The notes beneath the pieces are model-generated. The model did no database searches and had not been told where the DNA came from. It saw only the letters and a list, made by a program, of their open reading frames with translations. The translations under genes and the position numbers were made by a program. A stretch of 64,000 nucleotides of DNA from Desulfuromonas sp. DDH964 (GTDB taxonomy: Bacteria; Desulfobacterota; Desulfuromonadia; Desulfuromonadales; DDH964): positions 3,276,956-3,340,955 of the forward strand of contig NZ_CP015080.1 in NCBI RefSeq assembly GCF_001611275.1. The letters are read 5' to 3'. Shown in pieces: positions 54,363-61,741 of the stretch (position 1 is its first letter; each line of letters starts with the position of its first letter).

Positions 54363-54704
54363 ATGCCCGTCGTCCTGCAGACCACCCTGCTCCTCGTCCT
54401 CTCCAACCTCTTCATGACCTTTGCCTGGTACGGCCACCTCAAGCACCTCGGCCACCGCGCCTGGTACCTCGCCGCCCTGGTCAGCTGGGGGGTCGCCCTC
54501 TTCGAGTACCTGCTGCAGGTGCCGGCCAACCGCATCGGCTACGGCGAGCTGAGCCTCGCCCAGCTCAAGATCCTGCAGGAGGTGATCACCCTCTCGATCT
54601 TCATCCCCTTCGCCCTCTACTACATGCAGCAGCCCCTCAAGCTCGATTATCTCTGGGCCGGACTCTGCCTGGTCGGGGCGGTCTTCTTCATTTTTCGCAG
54701 CTAA
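54363..54704 (+). CDS. DUF486 family membrane protein
   Basis: The 113-residue protein has four hydrophobic segments (TTLLLVLSNLFMTFAWYGH, WYLAALVSWGVALFEYLLQVP, ITLSIFIPFALYYM, YLWAGLCLVGAVFFIF) and matches DUF486, which resembles a small DMT transporter (single-domain, dimer-like). The conserved RIGYGELSLAQLKILQEVI is typical. Function is unknown. It is 10 bases from the convergent EamA gene. Confidence 0.88.
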   Translation: MPVVLQTTLLLVLSNLFMTFAWYGHLKHLGHRAWYLAALVSWGVALFEYLLQVPANRIGYGELSLAQLKILQEVITLSIFIPFALYYMQQPLKLDYLWAGLCLVGAVFFIFRS

Positions 54705-54713
54705 GAAAAATCT

Positions 54714-55637
54714 TCAGGCGGGGTCGTTGCGCTCGGGGGTGACGACGGCGGCCAGCGCCGGCGGGCGCCCGCTGCGGTTGGTGAGCCAGGCGCCGCAGAT
54801 GACCAGCGCTCCCCCCTGCAACAGGGTGGCGCTGAGGGCCTCGTCGAGGAGGAGATAGCCGAGGACGACGGCGCAGACCGGCACGAAGTTGATGAAGACG
54901 CCGCTGCGCACCGCGCCGAGGCGGTGGATCGCCTGGTAGTACCAGAGGAAACCGAGGACGGTGCCAAAGAGGGCGAGGTAGGCGAGGCTGAGCCAGGCGT
55001 GGAGGCCGTAGCCGGCTGCGGCGGTCACCACCCCCTTGGCGACGGCCAGCGGCGCCAGCAGCAGGGTGCCGGCGACCGAGGAACAGGTCACCGCCGCCAG
55101 CGGCGAGAGGCCGCGCATTGCGCGGCGACCGAGGACCGAGTAGAGTGCCCAGCAAAAGACGCAGCCGAGCAGCGCCAGCTCGCCACGGCCGAGAGCGCCG
55201 GCGAGAAGCCCGGCGAGGTGGCCGTTGCTGATCACCAGCAGCGCTCCGCTTACCGAGATGGCGATGCCGAGGGCGCGGCGCGGGGTGAGGCGTTCGCCGC
55301 CGAAGAGGGCCGAGAGGAGGGCGATGCCGACCGGGTTGAGGGCGATGATCAGGGCGGCGCGGCTGGCGCTCACCGTCTGCAGACCGGTGAAGAAGAAGAC
55401 GTTGTAGCCGAAGACCCCGGTCAGGCCGAGCAGGGTCACCGCCCCGAGCTGGCGGCGGTCGAGGCGCGGCAGCCCCCCCTCCAGGCGGTAGAGGAGGATC
55501 AGCAACAGCAGCGAGGCGATGGCAAAACGGAGAAAAGCCGCCGGCAGTGGCGGCACCACCCCGGCGAGGAGGCGGCCGGCGATGAAGGTGCCGCCCCAGA
55601 AGAGCATGGTGGCGAGGAGTTTGAGGTAGACCAGCAT
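54714..55637 (-). CDS. DMT superfamily transporter (EamA)
   Basis: The roughly 307-residue protein has ten hydrophobic helices arranged as two EamA repeats. Visible are ATMLFWGGTFIAGRLLAG in helix one, PAAFLRFAIASLLLL, ALIIALNPVGIALLSALFGGERLT at the end of the first repeat, and GVFINFVPVCAVVLGYLLLDEAL at the end of the second. The substrate is unknown (metabolite exporters are common in this family). Start ATG 55637; a TTG six bases upstream is possible. Confidence 0.9.
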   Translation of the reverse strand: MLVYLKLLATMLFWGGTFIAGRLLAGVVPPLPAAFLRFAIASLLLLILLYRLEGGLPRLDRRQLGAVTLLGLTGVFGYNVFFFTGLQTVSASRAALIIALNPVGIALLSALFGGERLTPRRALGIAISVSGALLVISNGHLAGLLAGALGRGELALLGCVFCWALYSVLGRRAMRGLSPLAAVTCSSVAGTLLLAPLAVAKGVVTAAAGYGLHAWLSLAYLALFGTVLGFLWYYQAIHRLGAVRSGVFINFVPVCAVVLGYLLLDEALSATLLQGGALVICGAWLTNRSGRPPALAAVVTPERNDPA

Positions 55638-55796
55638 CGGCAATCGCTTCGGTGCGGAATCGGGGGAGAGCGGGGACTGCGGCCAAGTTTAGCAGAATTG
55701 AATCGCCCTTGGCGCAAATTATTCCTTGCGCCGGCGGCCGCTTCCCCGCAGAATAGGCCATCCATTCCAGAATCCGCATATTACGGAGGCCGCCCC

Positions 55797-56534
55797 ATGA
55801 AAGAGTCCGGAGAAGAGAGTCCCTTGAGCTGCACCAGCTGCAGTGCCGTCTTCCAGAAACAGGGGACGACCAACTGCTGGAGCGATCCCAAGAGCCGCGG
55901 CGCCGCCCCGGCCTACTGCCCCTCGGAGCGGGAGGAACAGATCATCAATGACGCCTTCGCCCGCTACACCGGCAGCGACGCCGACGCCAAGCTGGCGCGG
56001 GTAGCGGCGATCGTCGAAGGGCTCTGCTACCAGCCGGTCCCCGGCTCCGACGCCGTCAACGCCCGCTGGACCCGGGTCGAGGACACCATCGCGCTGGCCA
56101 AGCTGATGGGCTGGAAGAAGATCGGCATCGGCACCTGCATCGGCTTGCTCGATGAGTCCAACCGCCTCGCCGAGATCCTCACCGCCCAGGGCTTCGAACC
56201 CCTCTCGGTCTGCTGCAAGGCCGGCAGCATCGACAAGCTCGAGCTCGGCATCGGCGAGGAGCACAAGGTCCGCCCAGGCACCTTCGAGCCGGCCTGCAAC
56301 CCGATCGCCCAGGCCCAGCTCCTCAACCAGGCCGGCACCGACATGAACGTCATCATCGGCCTCTGCGTCGGCCACGACATGCTCTTCGCCAAGCACTCCG
56401 ACGCTCCCGTCACCACCCTCGTCGTCAAGGACCGCGTCACCGGCCACAACCCGGCGGCGGTCCTCTACGGCCAGAACTTCTACTACAAGCGACTGCAGAA
56501 GCAGCAGGTGCAGGTGCCGAAGCTGGAGGACTGA
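55797..56534 (+). CDS. DUF1847 cysteine-rich protein
   Basis: The 245-residue protein begins LSCTSCSAVFQKQGTTNCW, then APAYCPSEREEQ, GLCYQP, KIGIGTCIGLLDES, VCCKAGSIDKLELG, FEPACNPIAQAQLLN and IGLCVGHDMLFAKHSDAPVT. Its roughly nine conserved Cys residues and the length match DUF1847, a predicted metal-binding protein found mostly in anaerobes. The role is unknown. An ACGGAGG ribosome site lies upstream. A terminator follows. Confidence 0.9.
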   Translation: MKESGEESPLSCTSCSAVFQKQGTTNCWSDPKSRGAAPAYCPSEREEQIINDAFARYTGSDADAKLARVAAIVEGLCYQPVPGSDAVNARWTRVEDTIALAKLMGWKKIGIGTCIGLLDESNRLAEILTAQGFEPLSVCCKAGSIDKLELGIGEEHKVRPGTFEPACNPIAQAQLLNQAGTDMNVIIGLCVGHDMLFAKHSDAPVTTLVVKDRVTGHNPAAVLYGQNFYYKRLQKQQVQVPKLED

Positions 56535-56650
56535 AATTCGGCTGACAGCCGGTGCTGCTGCCGGTATCAAAGGAGGGCCTGCTTTCATCGATAATTTCCG
56601 GAGGGGGAACCGTGAAACAATCCGTTATGAATCGTTATCTTCCATGCGCG

Positions 56651-56690
56651 AAAGGGGGCGAGCCAGTTTTCTGGCTCGCCCCCTTTAATC
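56651..56690 (+). terminator. Terminator after the DUF1847 gene
   Basis: The 16-base arms 56651-56666 and 56671-56686 are exact reverse complements around a TTTT loop, and are followed by AATC after the CCCTTT of the stem. The remaining sequence of the 286-base gap (56535-56820) holds no gene I can support. Confidence 0.85.
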
Positions 56691-56820
56691 GGTCCGACAG
56701 GCCGTTTTTCCCGGCAGCCTGGCCCGCCCTGCCCTGCTCGCCAGCGAAACGCACCGCACCCAATCACCCATACAAAGGTATGGCTTATCGGGCAGCTCGT
56801 GATAGAATGGTGCCGGGTCG

Positions 56821-57105
56821 ATGACGCATTTCGAATGGGACCTGGAAAAGGACCTGGAAAACCGAAGAAAGCACGGTATCGCTTTTGCCGAAGCCCAGTA
56901 TGCCTTCGCCGACCCGCGCCGCGTCATTGCCGAGGACGCGAACCACAGCCAACGGGAGCGCCGCTATTACTGTTTTGGCGAGGTGAAAGGTGGCATCCTC
57001 ACGGTGCGGTTCACTTACCGCAAAGACGTCATCCGCATCATCGGGGCCGGGTACTGGCGGAAAGGAAGGGCCATTTATGAGCAAGAAAATTCGCTACACG
57101 GATGA
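56821..57105 (+). CDS. brnT: BrnT family toxin
   Basis: The 94-residue protein is a BrnT ribonuclease-type toxin: FEWDLEKDLENRRKHGIAF, AQYAFADPRRVIAED, ERRYYCFGEVKGG, and VIRIIGAGYWRKGR, matching the family's opening 'WD..K...N..KHG' and R...E.Y end. It would cleave RNA and stop growth unless bound by BrnA. The start codon follows ATAGAATGGTGCCGGGTCG, with a weak ribosome site. It overlaps brnA by 29 bases. Confidence 0.9.
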   Translation: MTHFEWDLEKDLENRRKHGIAFAEAQYAFADPRRVIAEDANHSQRERRYYCFGEVKGGILTVRFTYRKDVIRIIGAGYWRKGRAIYEQENSLHG

Positions 57106-57361
57106 ACCCCTCGGCGACCTGCGCGTCGTTTCGGACTTCCTCCCCGCGCCCGAAGAACTGGCGTTCCGTGAGGAATCGGTAAAGGTCACGATCTCGCTCA
57201 GCAAGAAGAGCGTCGACTTCTTCAAGACGGAGGCCGGCAAGCACCACACCCAATACCAGCGCATGATCCGGCAACTGCTTGACGCCTACGTCGATGCCCG
57301 GAAACAGCCCCAGGAGGCCTCCGACCACCCGGGACAGGTGGTCGGCGAAAAGGGGAGGTAA
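57077..57361 (+). CDS. brnA: BrnA family antitoxin
   Basis: The roughly 94-residue protein matches BrnA: an N-terminal toxin-binding part (KKIRYTDEPLGDLRVVSDFLPAPEEL), then KVTISLSKKSVDFFKTEAGK and YQRMIRQLLDAYVDAR, a ribbon-helix-helix DNA-binding motif. Such antitoxins repress their own operon. ATG 57077 is preceded by AAAGGAAGG. The C-terminal tail (KQPQEASDHPGQVVGEKGR) is disordered. The pair forms a normal type II toxin-antitoxin operon. Confidence 0.9.
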   Translation: MSKKIRYTDEPLGDLRVVSDFLPAPEELAFREESVKVTISLSKKSVDFFKTEAGKHHTQYQRMIRQLLDAYVDARKQPQEASDHPGQVVGEKGR

Positions 57362-57828
57362 CCGCGGAGATTTTCTGCTTTTTCGCTCTGGCAGGCAGTG
57401 TTAAGGAGGGGCATTCCTGCCAGGCCTGCAAACATGGAAATAGGACCCCCGGTCCCGGCCGGTAGCCGGGTGGCTTTCTTTGCCGGCCCAAAGAAAGTCA
57501 CCAAAGAAAGGGCCGCCACTGGGCGTGGGGCCATGCGGTGGCGCAGCGGAGTGCTGGTCAGGTAGGGCGGTGGGCTTCCATCTGTATTCCGACCCGCACC
57601 CAATGGCGCCGGGACCCATCCGTCTGGGGTCCCGGGTGCGTGGCGAGGTGGAGTTCACATGGCGGTACGGAGTTTCTGCTCGTCCCCTACGTACAGAGGC
57701 TGGCGGGGCGTTACTTGCCAGCCTGCCATTTAACGATGCGGGTCCCCGAGGGCAGACCTCCAAGTGGCCAAGCTTCCGAACCCCGCTTCGGTTTTCCCGG
57801 TGATCTCGCAAACCGCTACCACGGAAAG
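57362..57828. other. Intergenic region after brnA, no supported gene, hairpins present
   Basis: This 467-base gap has a 9-base inverted repeat, CTTTCTTTG with CAAAGAAAG around CCGGCC, at about 57475-57498, within a stretch rich in AAAGAAAGTCACC-like words. Short readings in several frames have no family resemblance. The repeat-rich design resembles non-coding sequences seen around transposon remnants in other bacteria, but I cannot confirm this. Confidence 0.5.
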
Positions 57829-58728
57829 CTATTTTTCAAATACCAGCTCCAGCGGATCGGAGATCCGTCCCATGCCGTAGCGGTTCGGTTGATCCATCAC
57901 CAGCGGCTGGCCGTAAAGGCTGTAGATCGAAACCCCAAAGAGATAGGTCTTGTCGCTTTTCGGATCAAACTGCACATCATCCTGGTGCCCAGTGTTGAAT
58001 ATGCGGGAAAACTCGATGGTCCAGTAGCCGGCGCTCCAGACACCCCTGGCCTTGACATCACTACGGCTACCTTCGGGTGCCACCGCCTCGAAACGGTTAA
58101 CCAGCGGGGTGGTGAATTCGGCCGGGGCCTTCTTGACCTCTTTGTAGGCCGGCTTGCCGGAATCGCTCTTGCGGAAGAGGTAACGCTTCTTGCCACTGGC
58201 GCTGACGGTTTCCGTCGCACCATCGCCGGGCTGGTCGGAAAGAATATGATATTTGTCATCCGCAAATCCGGCCGGATTGGTCCGGTTGGCTTTCCAGTAC
58301 CAGACATCGGCGGTGTAGAGGTCCTCGGAGAAGTTGGAAAGGTTGACCGGTTTGTCCATCATGTTCCACTTGAACACGAAGGTGTCTTCGCGGTGCGGCC
58401 CGGAAAGATATTTGTTCAAATCCTTGTCCCAGAGCCATGGGCTATGGAATGCGTTCTCAGCGGCATCGGCATACTGAACGCAGAAAAAGAGCTGGCCGTC
58501 GGCCTGTATCGCTTTCAAAAAAAAGGGCGTATTGGCGGTTCGATCCATGACAGTTGTCGGCTTGATCTCCTTCCAGGCCGGTTCACTGCAGTCGCCGTCA
58601 AGTACCGGCGCCGTGCTGCTCTTGTAGGCGGTAATGGAATTTTCCGCCTGGGCGGCCAGGGTGGTGAGCGGCGACAGGGAAAGGCTGACCAGGGCGGCAA
58701 CCGAAATGGCACACCAGCTCTTTTTCAT
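57829..58728 (-). CDS. Ethylbenzene dehydrogenase-related periplasmic protein (heme-binding EB_dh domain)
   Basis: The roughly 299-residue protein has a signal peptide (AALVSLSLSPLTTLAAQA) and an EB_dh domain with SSTAPVLDGDCSEPAWKEI, a Trp-rich middle (WLWDKDLNKYL, VFKWNMMDKP, ADVWYWKANR), and a beta-sandwich end (GVWSAGYWTIEFSRIF). Members related to the gamma subunit of ethylbenzene dehydrogenase and DMSO reductase bind heme b, and some act as periplasmic electron-transfer partners of molybdenum enzymes. No molybdoenzyme gene is adjacent, though a mobA fragment lies upstream. Start ATG 58728 (AGGAGGAG). Confidence 0.85.
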   Translation of the reverse strand: MKKSWCAISVAALVSLSLSPLTTLAAQAENSITAYKSSTAPVLDGDCSEPAWKEIKPTTVMDRTANTPFFLKAIQADGQLFFCVQYADAAENAFHSPWLWDKDLNKYLSGPHREDTFVFKWNMMDKPVNLSNFSEDLYTADVWYWKANRTNPAGFADDKYHILSDQPGDGATETVSASGKKRYLFRKSDSGKPAYKEVKKAPAEFTTPLVNRFEAVAPEGSRSDVKARGVWSAGYWTIEFSRIFNTGHQDDVQFDPKSDKTYLFGVSIYSLYGQPLVMDQPNRYGMGRISDPLELVFEK

Positions 58729-58801
58729 TATCTCCTCCTGAGGCAGAAAAAATTTCATTCGATGCGGCGTTCCTCATTTTTCCCATATTTTTGCTGAATG
58801 T

Positions 58802-58966
58802 CTACTCTTTTGGCCGGATTCCCCGTAGCGTGCCTGAGATTGCTGACGGTGGGATCATGAACTTTTCCTTGCCCTGCCCCATCCGCCGGCTCTTGCCGCC
58901 GGCCAGCAGCACCCCGATGACGTCCGAAAATGGCCCCGGCATATTTTCGCTCGGCGCAATCTGCAT
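58802..58966 (-). pseudogene. mobA: Truncated mobA fragment (molybdenum cofactor guanylyltransferase N-terminus)
   Basis: On the minus strand, an ATG at 58966 opens MQIAPSENMPGP and then FSDVIGVLLAGGKSRRMG, the signature N-terminus of MobA (LLAGGxSxRMG). After QGKEKF the likeness ends and the frame stops about 20 codons later at 58802. A full MobA is near 200 residues, so only the first 25 or so survive. It is upstream of the EB_dh gene in the same direction. A deletion probably removed the rest. Confidence 0.65.
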
Positions 58967-59300
58967 GGCAGGTATCCTAGAAAAATCCCCCCGCATGCCA
59001 TCAAAGGTTCTGCCAGTGTGTAAACTTCCGCAGAAAAAAACAGCACCAGCTGCAGGAACAGAAGGGGGACCCGCTGCGGCATCCGGTTTGCGCCGCCTGG
59101 GCCATTTCCATCAGCGTGTTCGAAAGATGAGAGACGCTTTGGTTGGAAACCGGCCCGTCCTTTCCTTGCCTGTCCTGTCAGAAACAACAATTTCACCCCA
59201 TCTTCCCGGTTGCAAAGAGCCCCCGATACCTCATACTTGTCCGGAACGCCGACCCGGTCGGTCCGAAAGCGCCATCCCCCACCAAAATAAGGAAGAGACC
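58967..59300. other. Intergenic region upstream of the lipoprotein gene
   Basis: After the mobA remnant, 334 bases up to the lipoprotein start codon hold no gene I can support. Long readings exist in several frames but show no domain and have poor codon patterns. The last part has AGGAAGAG as ribosome site for the lipoprotein gene. Confidence 0.5.
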
Positions 59301-59705
59301 ATGAAAAGAGGGATCTGGATTTCACTGCTCGCCCTGTGCCTGGTTGCCGCCGGCTGTTCCACTTCCCGTTACCTGCTTGACAAGCCCTACATCCTTCATG
59401 CCGAGCCCGCGGCCGGCGAGAGCGGCGCGGCGGTCCAGGAGCGCGCGATGAAAGCGCTGCTCGACGCCTTTGCCGAATACCGCTGGGAGGTTCGCGGCCT
59501 CGACCGGGAAAATCACACCGTCACTGCCCAGGCCTGCCGGGGCGGCGAACTCTGCGCCGAGGTCCTGGCCACGGTGCAGAGCGAGGGGACCGTCGAGATC
59601 CTGCGCAGCCCCGGGACCGACCTGAGCCAGGACGAGGAGCAGCTGGTGCGGCGCTGGCTGGCCAACATCAACAGGTCCTACCAGAAACGGATGCGCGTTC
59701 GTTAG
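59301..59705 (+). CDS. Putative lipoprotein, unknown function
   Basis: The 134-residue protein starts MKRGIWISLLALCLVAAGC, a clean signal peptide with the lipobox VAAGC, then a soluble domain with AVQERAMKALLDAFAEYRWEV and LCAEVLATVQSEGTVEI. I recognise no family. A basic tail (YQKRMRVR) ends it. The ribosome site GGAAGAG is close to the ATG. The gene stands alone, ahead of the metal-efflux operon by about 180 bases. Confidence 0.75.
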   Translation: MKRGIWISLLALCLVAAGCSTSRYLLDKPYILHAEPAAGESGAAVQERAMKALLDAFAEYRWEVRGLDRENHTVTAQACRGGELCAEVLATVQSEGTVEILRSPGTDLSQDEEQLVRRWLANINRSYQKRMRVR

Positions 59706-59808
59706 CCATTGCCGACCGCAGGAAAAATCCGGGAGGAGGCCGGCCACCGGTATTGTCCCTTTTTCTTCCGGGCTCGCCCCGGGACAGGTTCTGCCCGGGT
59801 GGATTTGC

Positions 59809-59837
59809 CGGAGTGGCCGCCAGAGCCCGCCACTCCG
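59809..59837. repeat. 9-base inverted repeat upstream of the metal-efflux operon
   Basis: CGGAGTGGC and GCCACTCCG are perfect reverse complements around an 11-base loop, 52 bases ahead of the hypothetical secreted protein gene. It has no T-tract and may be an operator for a metal-responsive regulator; this is inference. Confidence 0.45.
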
Positions 59838-59888
59838 AAGGGCCAGGGCTTGCGTTCGAAACCCGATTCGGGTTATATTCCGCCCACT

Positions 59889-60326
59889 ATGCTCAAACGC
59901 CGCCGCTTTCATCTCCCCCTGCTCTGCCTGCTCCTCCTCTCCCTGGTCACCAGCGGAGCGCGCGTCTCCGGCCATGTCTGGTGCCTGAGTACCGACGGCC
60001 AGGCGACCCTCGAAGCAGCGCTGGCCAACGATTGCAGCATGGACGGAGCCGCCGCGCGATCAGGCGCGCCCCCTCACATCGCCCTCGAAGCCGGGGACGA
60101 AGACTGTGACCATTACCTCGACATCTCCTCCTCCTTTAAGTGGGGCTCGCCCCGGGTCCGCGACTTAACGTCGCACTTCGACCTTCCGGCCCTGCCGGCG
60201 ATCGTGCCAGCGGCCTTTACCGCCAGTCCGACCGGGGCCGCCCGCGTTGCCAGCCACACCCCGCACGTCCCGCCACGTCTCTCCGCTCAGATCCGCCAGC
60301 ACCGCACCATCGTCCTGCTGATTTAA
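59889..60326 (+). CDS. Hypothetical secreted protein, first gene of the metal-efflux operon
   Basis: The 145-residue protein has an N-terminal membrane or signal segment (RRRFHLPLLCLLLLSLVTSGA) followed by a soluble domain with Cys, Asp and His residues (GHVWCLSTDG, NDCSMDG, DEDCDHYLD). It lies 98 bases before the outer membrane efflux gene. Small His/Cys-rich secreted proteins often precede czc/cus genes, so metal binding is plausible but not shown. I do not recognise a family. Confidence 0.65.
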   Translation: MLKRRRFHLPLLCLLLLSLVTSGARVSGHVWCLSTDGQATLEAALANDCSMDGAAARSGAPPHIALEAGDEDCDHYLDISSSFKWGSPRVRDLTSHFDLPALPAIVPAAFTASPTGAARVASHTPHVPPRLSAQIRQHRTIVLLI

Positions 60327-60423
60327 GTCACTCCCGCATTGCCCCTCACCACCCCGGGTGCCCAACCGCCCCGAAGACCCTCTCACTGCGTCCTGTGGGC
60401 GCAGTACATCTGGAGATATCACC

Positions 60424-61731
60424 ATGTCCACCCGACCCTTCCTGTTCGGGACCTTCGTGGTCCTGCTCGGGCTCGGCCCCTTTGTCCTACCCCTGGGCAC
60501 CTCGGCTGAAGCCCAAAGCGGCACCGCGCCGGTGCAGATTTTGACTTTGCAGGAGGCGCTGCAGCGCACCCTCGCCGCCAATCCCGACCTCGCCGCGGCC
60601 GGCGCCGAAGAGCAGGCCGCGGCCGCCGAGCGCCGCCAGGCCGGGCGCCGTCCCAACCCCGAACTTGGGGTTTCGCTGGAAAATGCCCTCGGCAGTGGCG
60701 CCTACCAGGGGAGCGACGGCGCCGAGCTGACCCTCGAACTGAGCCTGCCGGTCGAACTCGGCGGCAAACGCCGGCTGCGCCGGGAAGCGGCCGACCTCGC
60801 CCTCGAGCTCGCCGCCACCGCGCAGGCCAGCGCCCGCATCAAGGCTTTGACGACAACCCGGCAGCGCTACCTCGCGGTGCTGGCAGCCCAGGAGCAGCTG
60901 CAGCTGGCCCAGGAAGAGGTGGCGGCAGCCAACCGCTCGCTGCAGGCGGCCGAAGAGCGGATCAGCGCCGGCAAGGCCCCGCGCGTCGACCGCCTGCGCC
61001 TGCAGGGTGAAGCGAGCATCGCCGCCCTCGAACGCTCGCGGGCCGAACGCGCCCTGGAGCTCGCGCGGCAGGCCCTGGCGGCGGCCTGGGGTGCAACCGC
61101 GGTCGACTTCGAGCGCCTCGCCGGGGAGCTCACGCCCCTCCCCGATCTTCCCGAACTGGCGACGGTGGAAGGACTGCTGGAGCAGACCCCGGCAGCAGCG
61201 CGCGCCCGGCTCGCCAGCGCCCGGAGCCGGAACCAGCTCGCCCAGACCCGGGCCGAGCGCATTCCCGACCCGAGCCTGACCCTCGGCTGGCGGCACTTCC
61301 AGGAGAGTGACGACCAGGCCCTGGTCTTCGGGGTGGCGCTCCCCCTTCCCCTCTTCAACTCGGGCCGGGAGGCGGTGGCCGCCGCCGGCAGCCGGTTGCA
61401 GGGCGAGCTGGCCCGGGCGCAGAGCGCCCGCAACCAGGCACGCCAGGAGCTGCGCAGCGCCTGGCAGGCCCTCGCCGATGCCCGGGCCGCGGCCGAGCTC
61501 TTTGCGCAGCAGATCGTCCCCGCTGCCGCCGAGAGCTTCGCCGCTGCCGATTTCGGCTATCGCGCCGGCAAGTTCAACCTGATCGAACTGCTCGACGCCC
61601 AACGGACCCTGTTCGAGGCGCGCCGGCGGCAGCTTGAAGCGGTCTATACCTGCCAGCTCGCCGCCAGTGAGCTGCAGCGCCTGCTCGGCGCCGACCCGGC
61701 CGCGACCATCAACCAATCACCTGTCCAGTGA
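60424..61731 (+). CDS. czcC: Outer membrane efflux protein, CzcC/CusC type
   Basis: The 435-residue protein is a TolC-like channel: signal peptide (TFVVLLGLGPFVLPLG), then ILTLQEALQRTLAANPDLAAAGAEEQAAAAERRQ, two long coiled-coil helical stretches, and LIELLDAQRTLFEARRRQLEAVYTCQLAASEL in the second. These match the OEP repeats. It forms the outer part of a tripartite metal-efflux pump with the two following genes. Ends ten bases before czcB. Confidence 0.93.
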   Translation: MSTRPFLFGTFVVLLGLGPFVLPLGTSAEAQSGTAPVQILTLQEALQRTLAANPDLAAAGAEEQAAAAERRQAGRRPNPELGVSLENALGSGAYQGSDGAELTLELSLPVELGGKRRLRREAADLALELAATAQASARIKALTTTRQRYLAVLAAQEQLQLAQEEVAAANRSLQAAEERISAGKAPRVDRLRLQGEASIAALERSRAERALELARQALAAAWGATAVDFERLAGELTPLPDLPELATVEGLLEQTPAAARARLASARSRNQLAQTRAERIPDPSLTLGWRHFQESDDQALVFGVALPLPLFNSGREAVAAAGSRLQGELARAQSARNQARQELRSAWQALADARAAAELFAQQIVPAAAESFAAADFGYRAGKFNLIELLDAQRTLFEARRRQLEAVYTCQLAASELQRLLGADPAATINQSPVQ

Positions 61732-61741
61732 GGTTCACATC

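Noticed and set aside
52019..54535. 838-codon minus-strand reading opposite the PabB-PabC gene
   Set aside because: Shadow of a conserved fusion gene with no recognised motif.
57286..57603. 105-codon minus-strand reading with SLVTFFGPAKKAT
   Set aside because: Similar words appear widely as translated non-coding repeats; no domain and no ribosome site.
58855..59325. 156-codon minus-strand reading upstream of the lipoprotein gene
   Set aside because: It is in a different frame from the mobA remnant and shows no domain.
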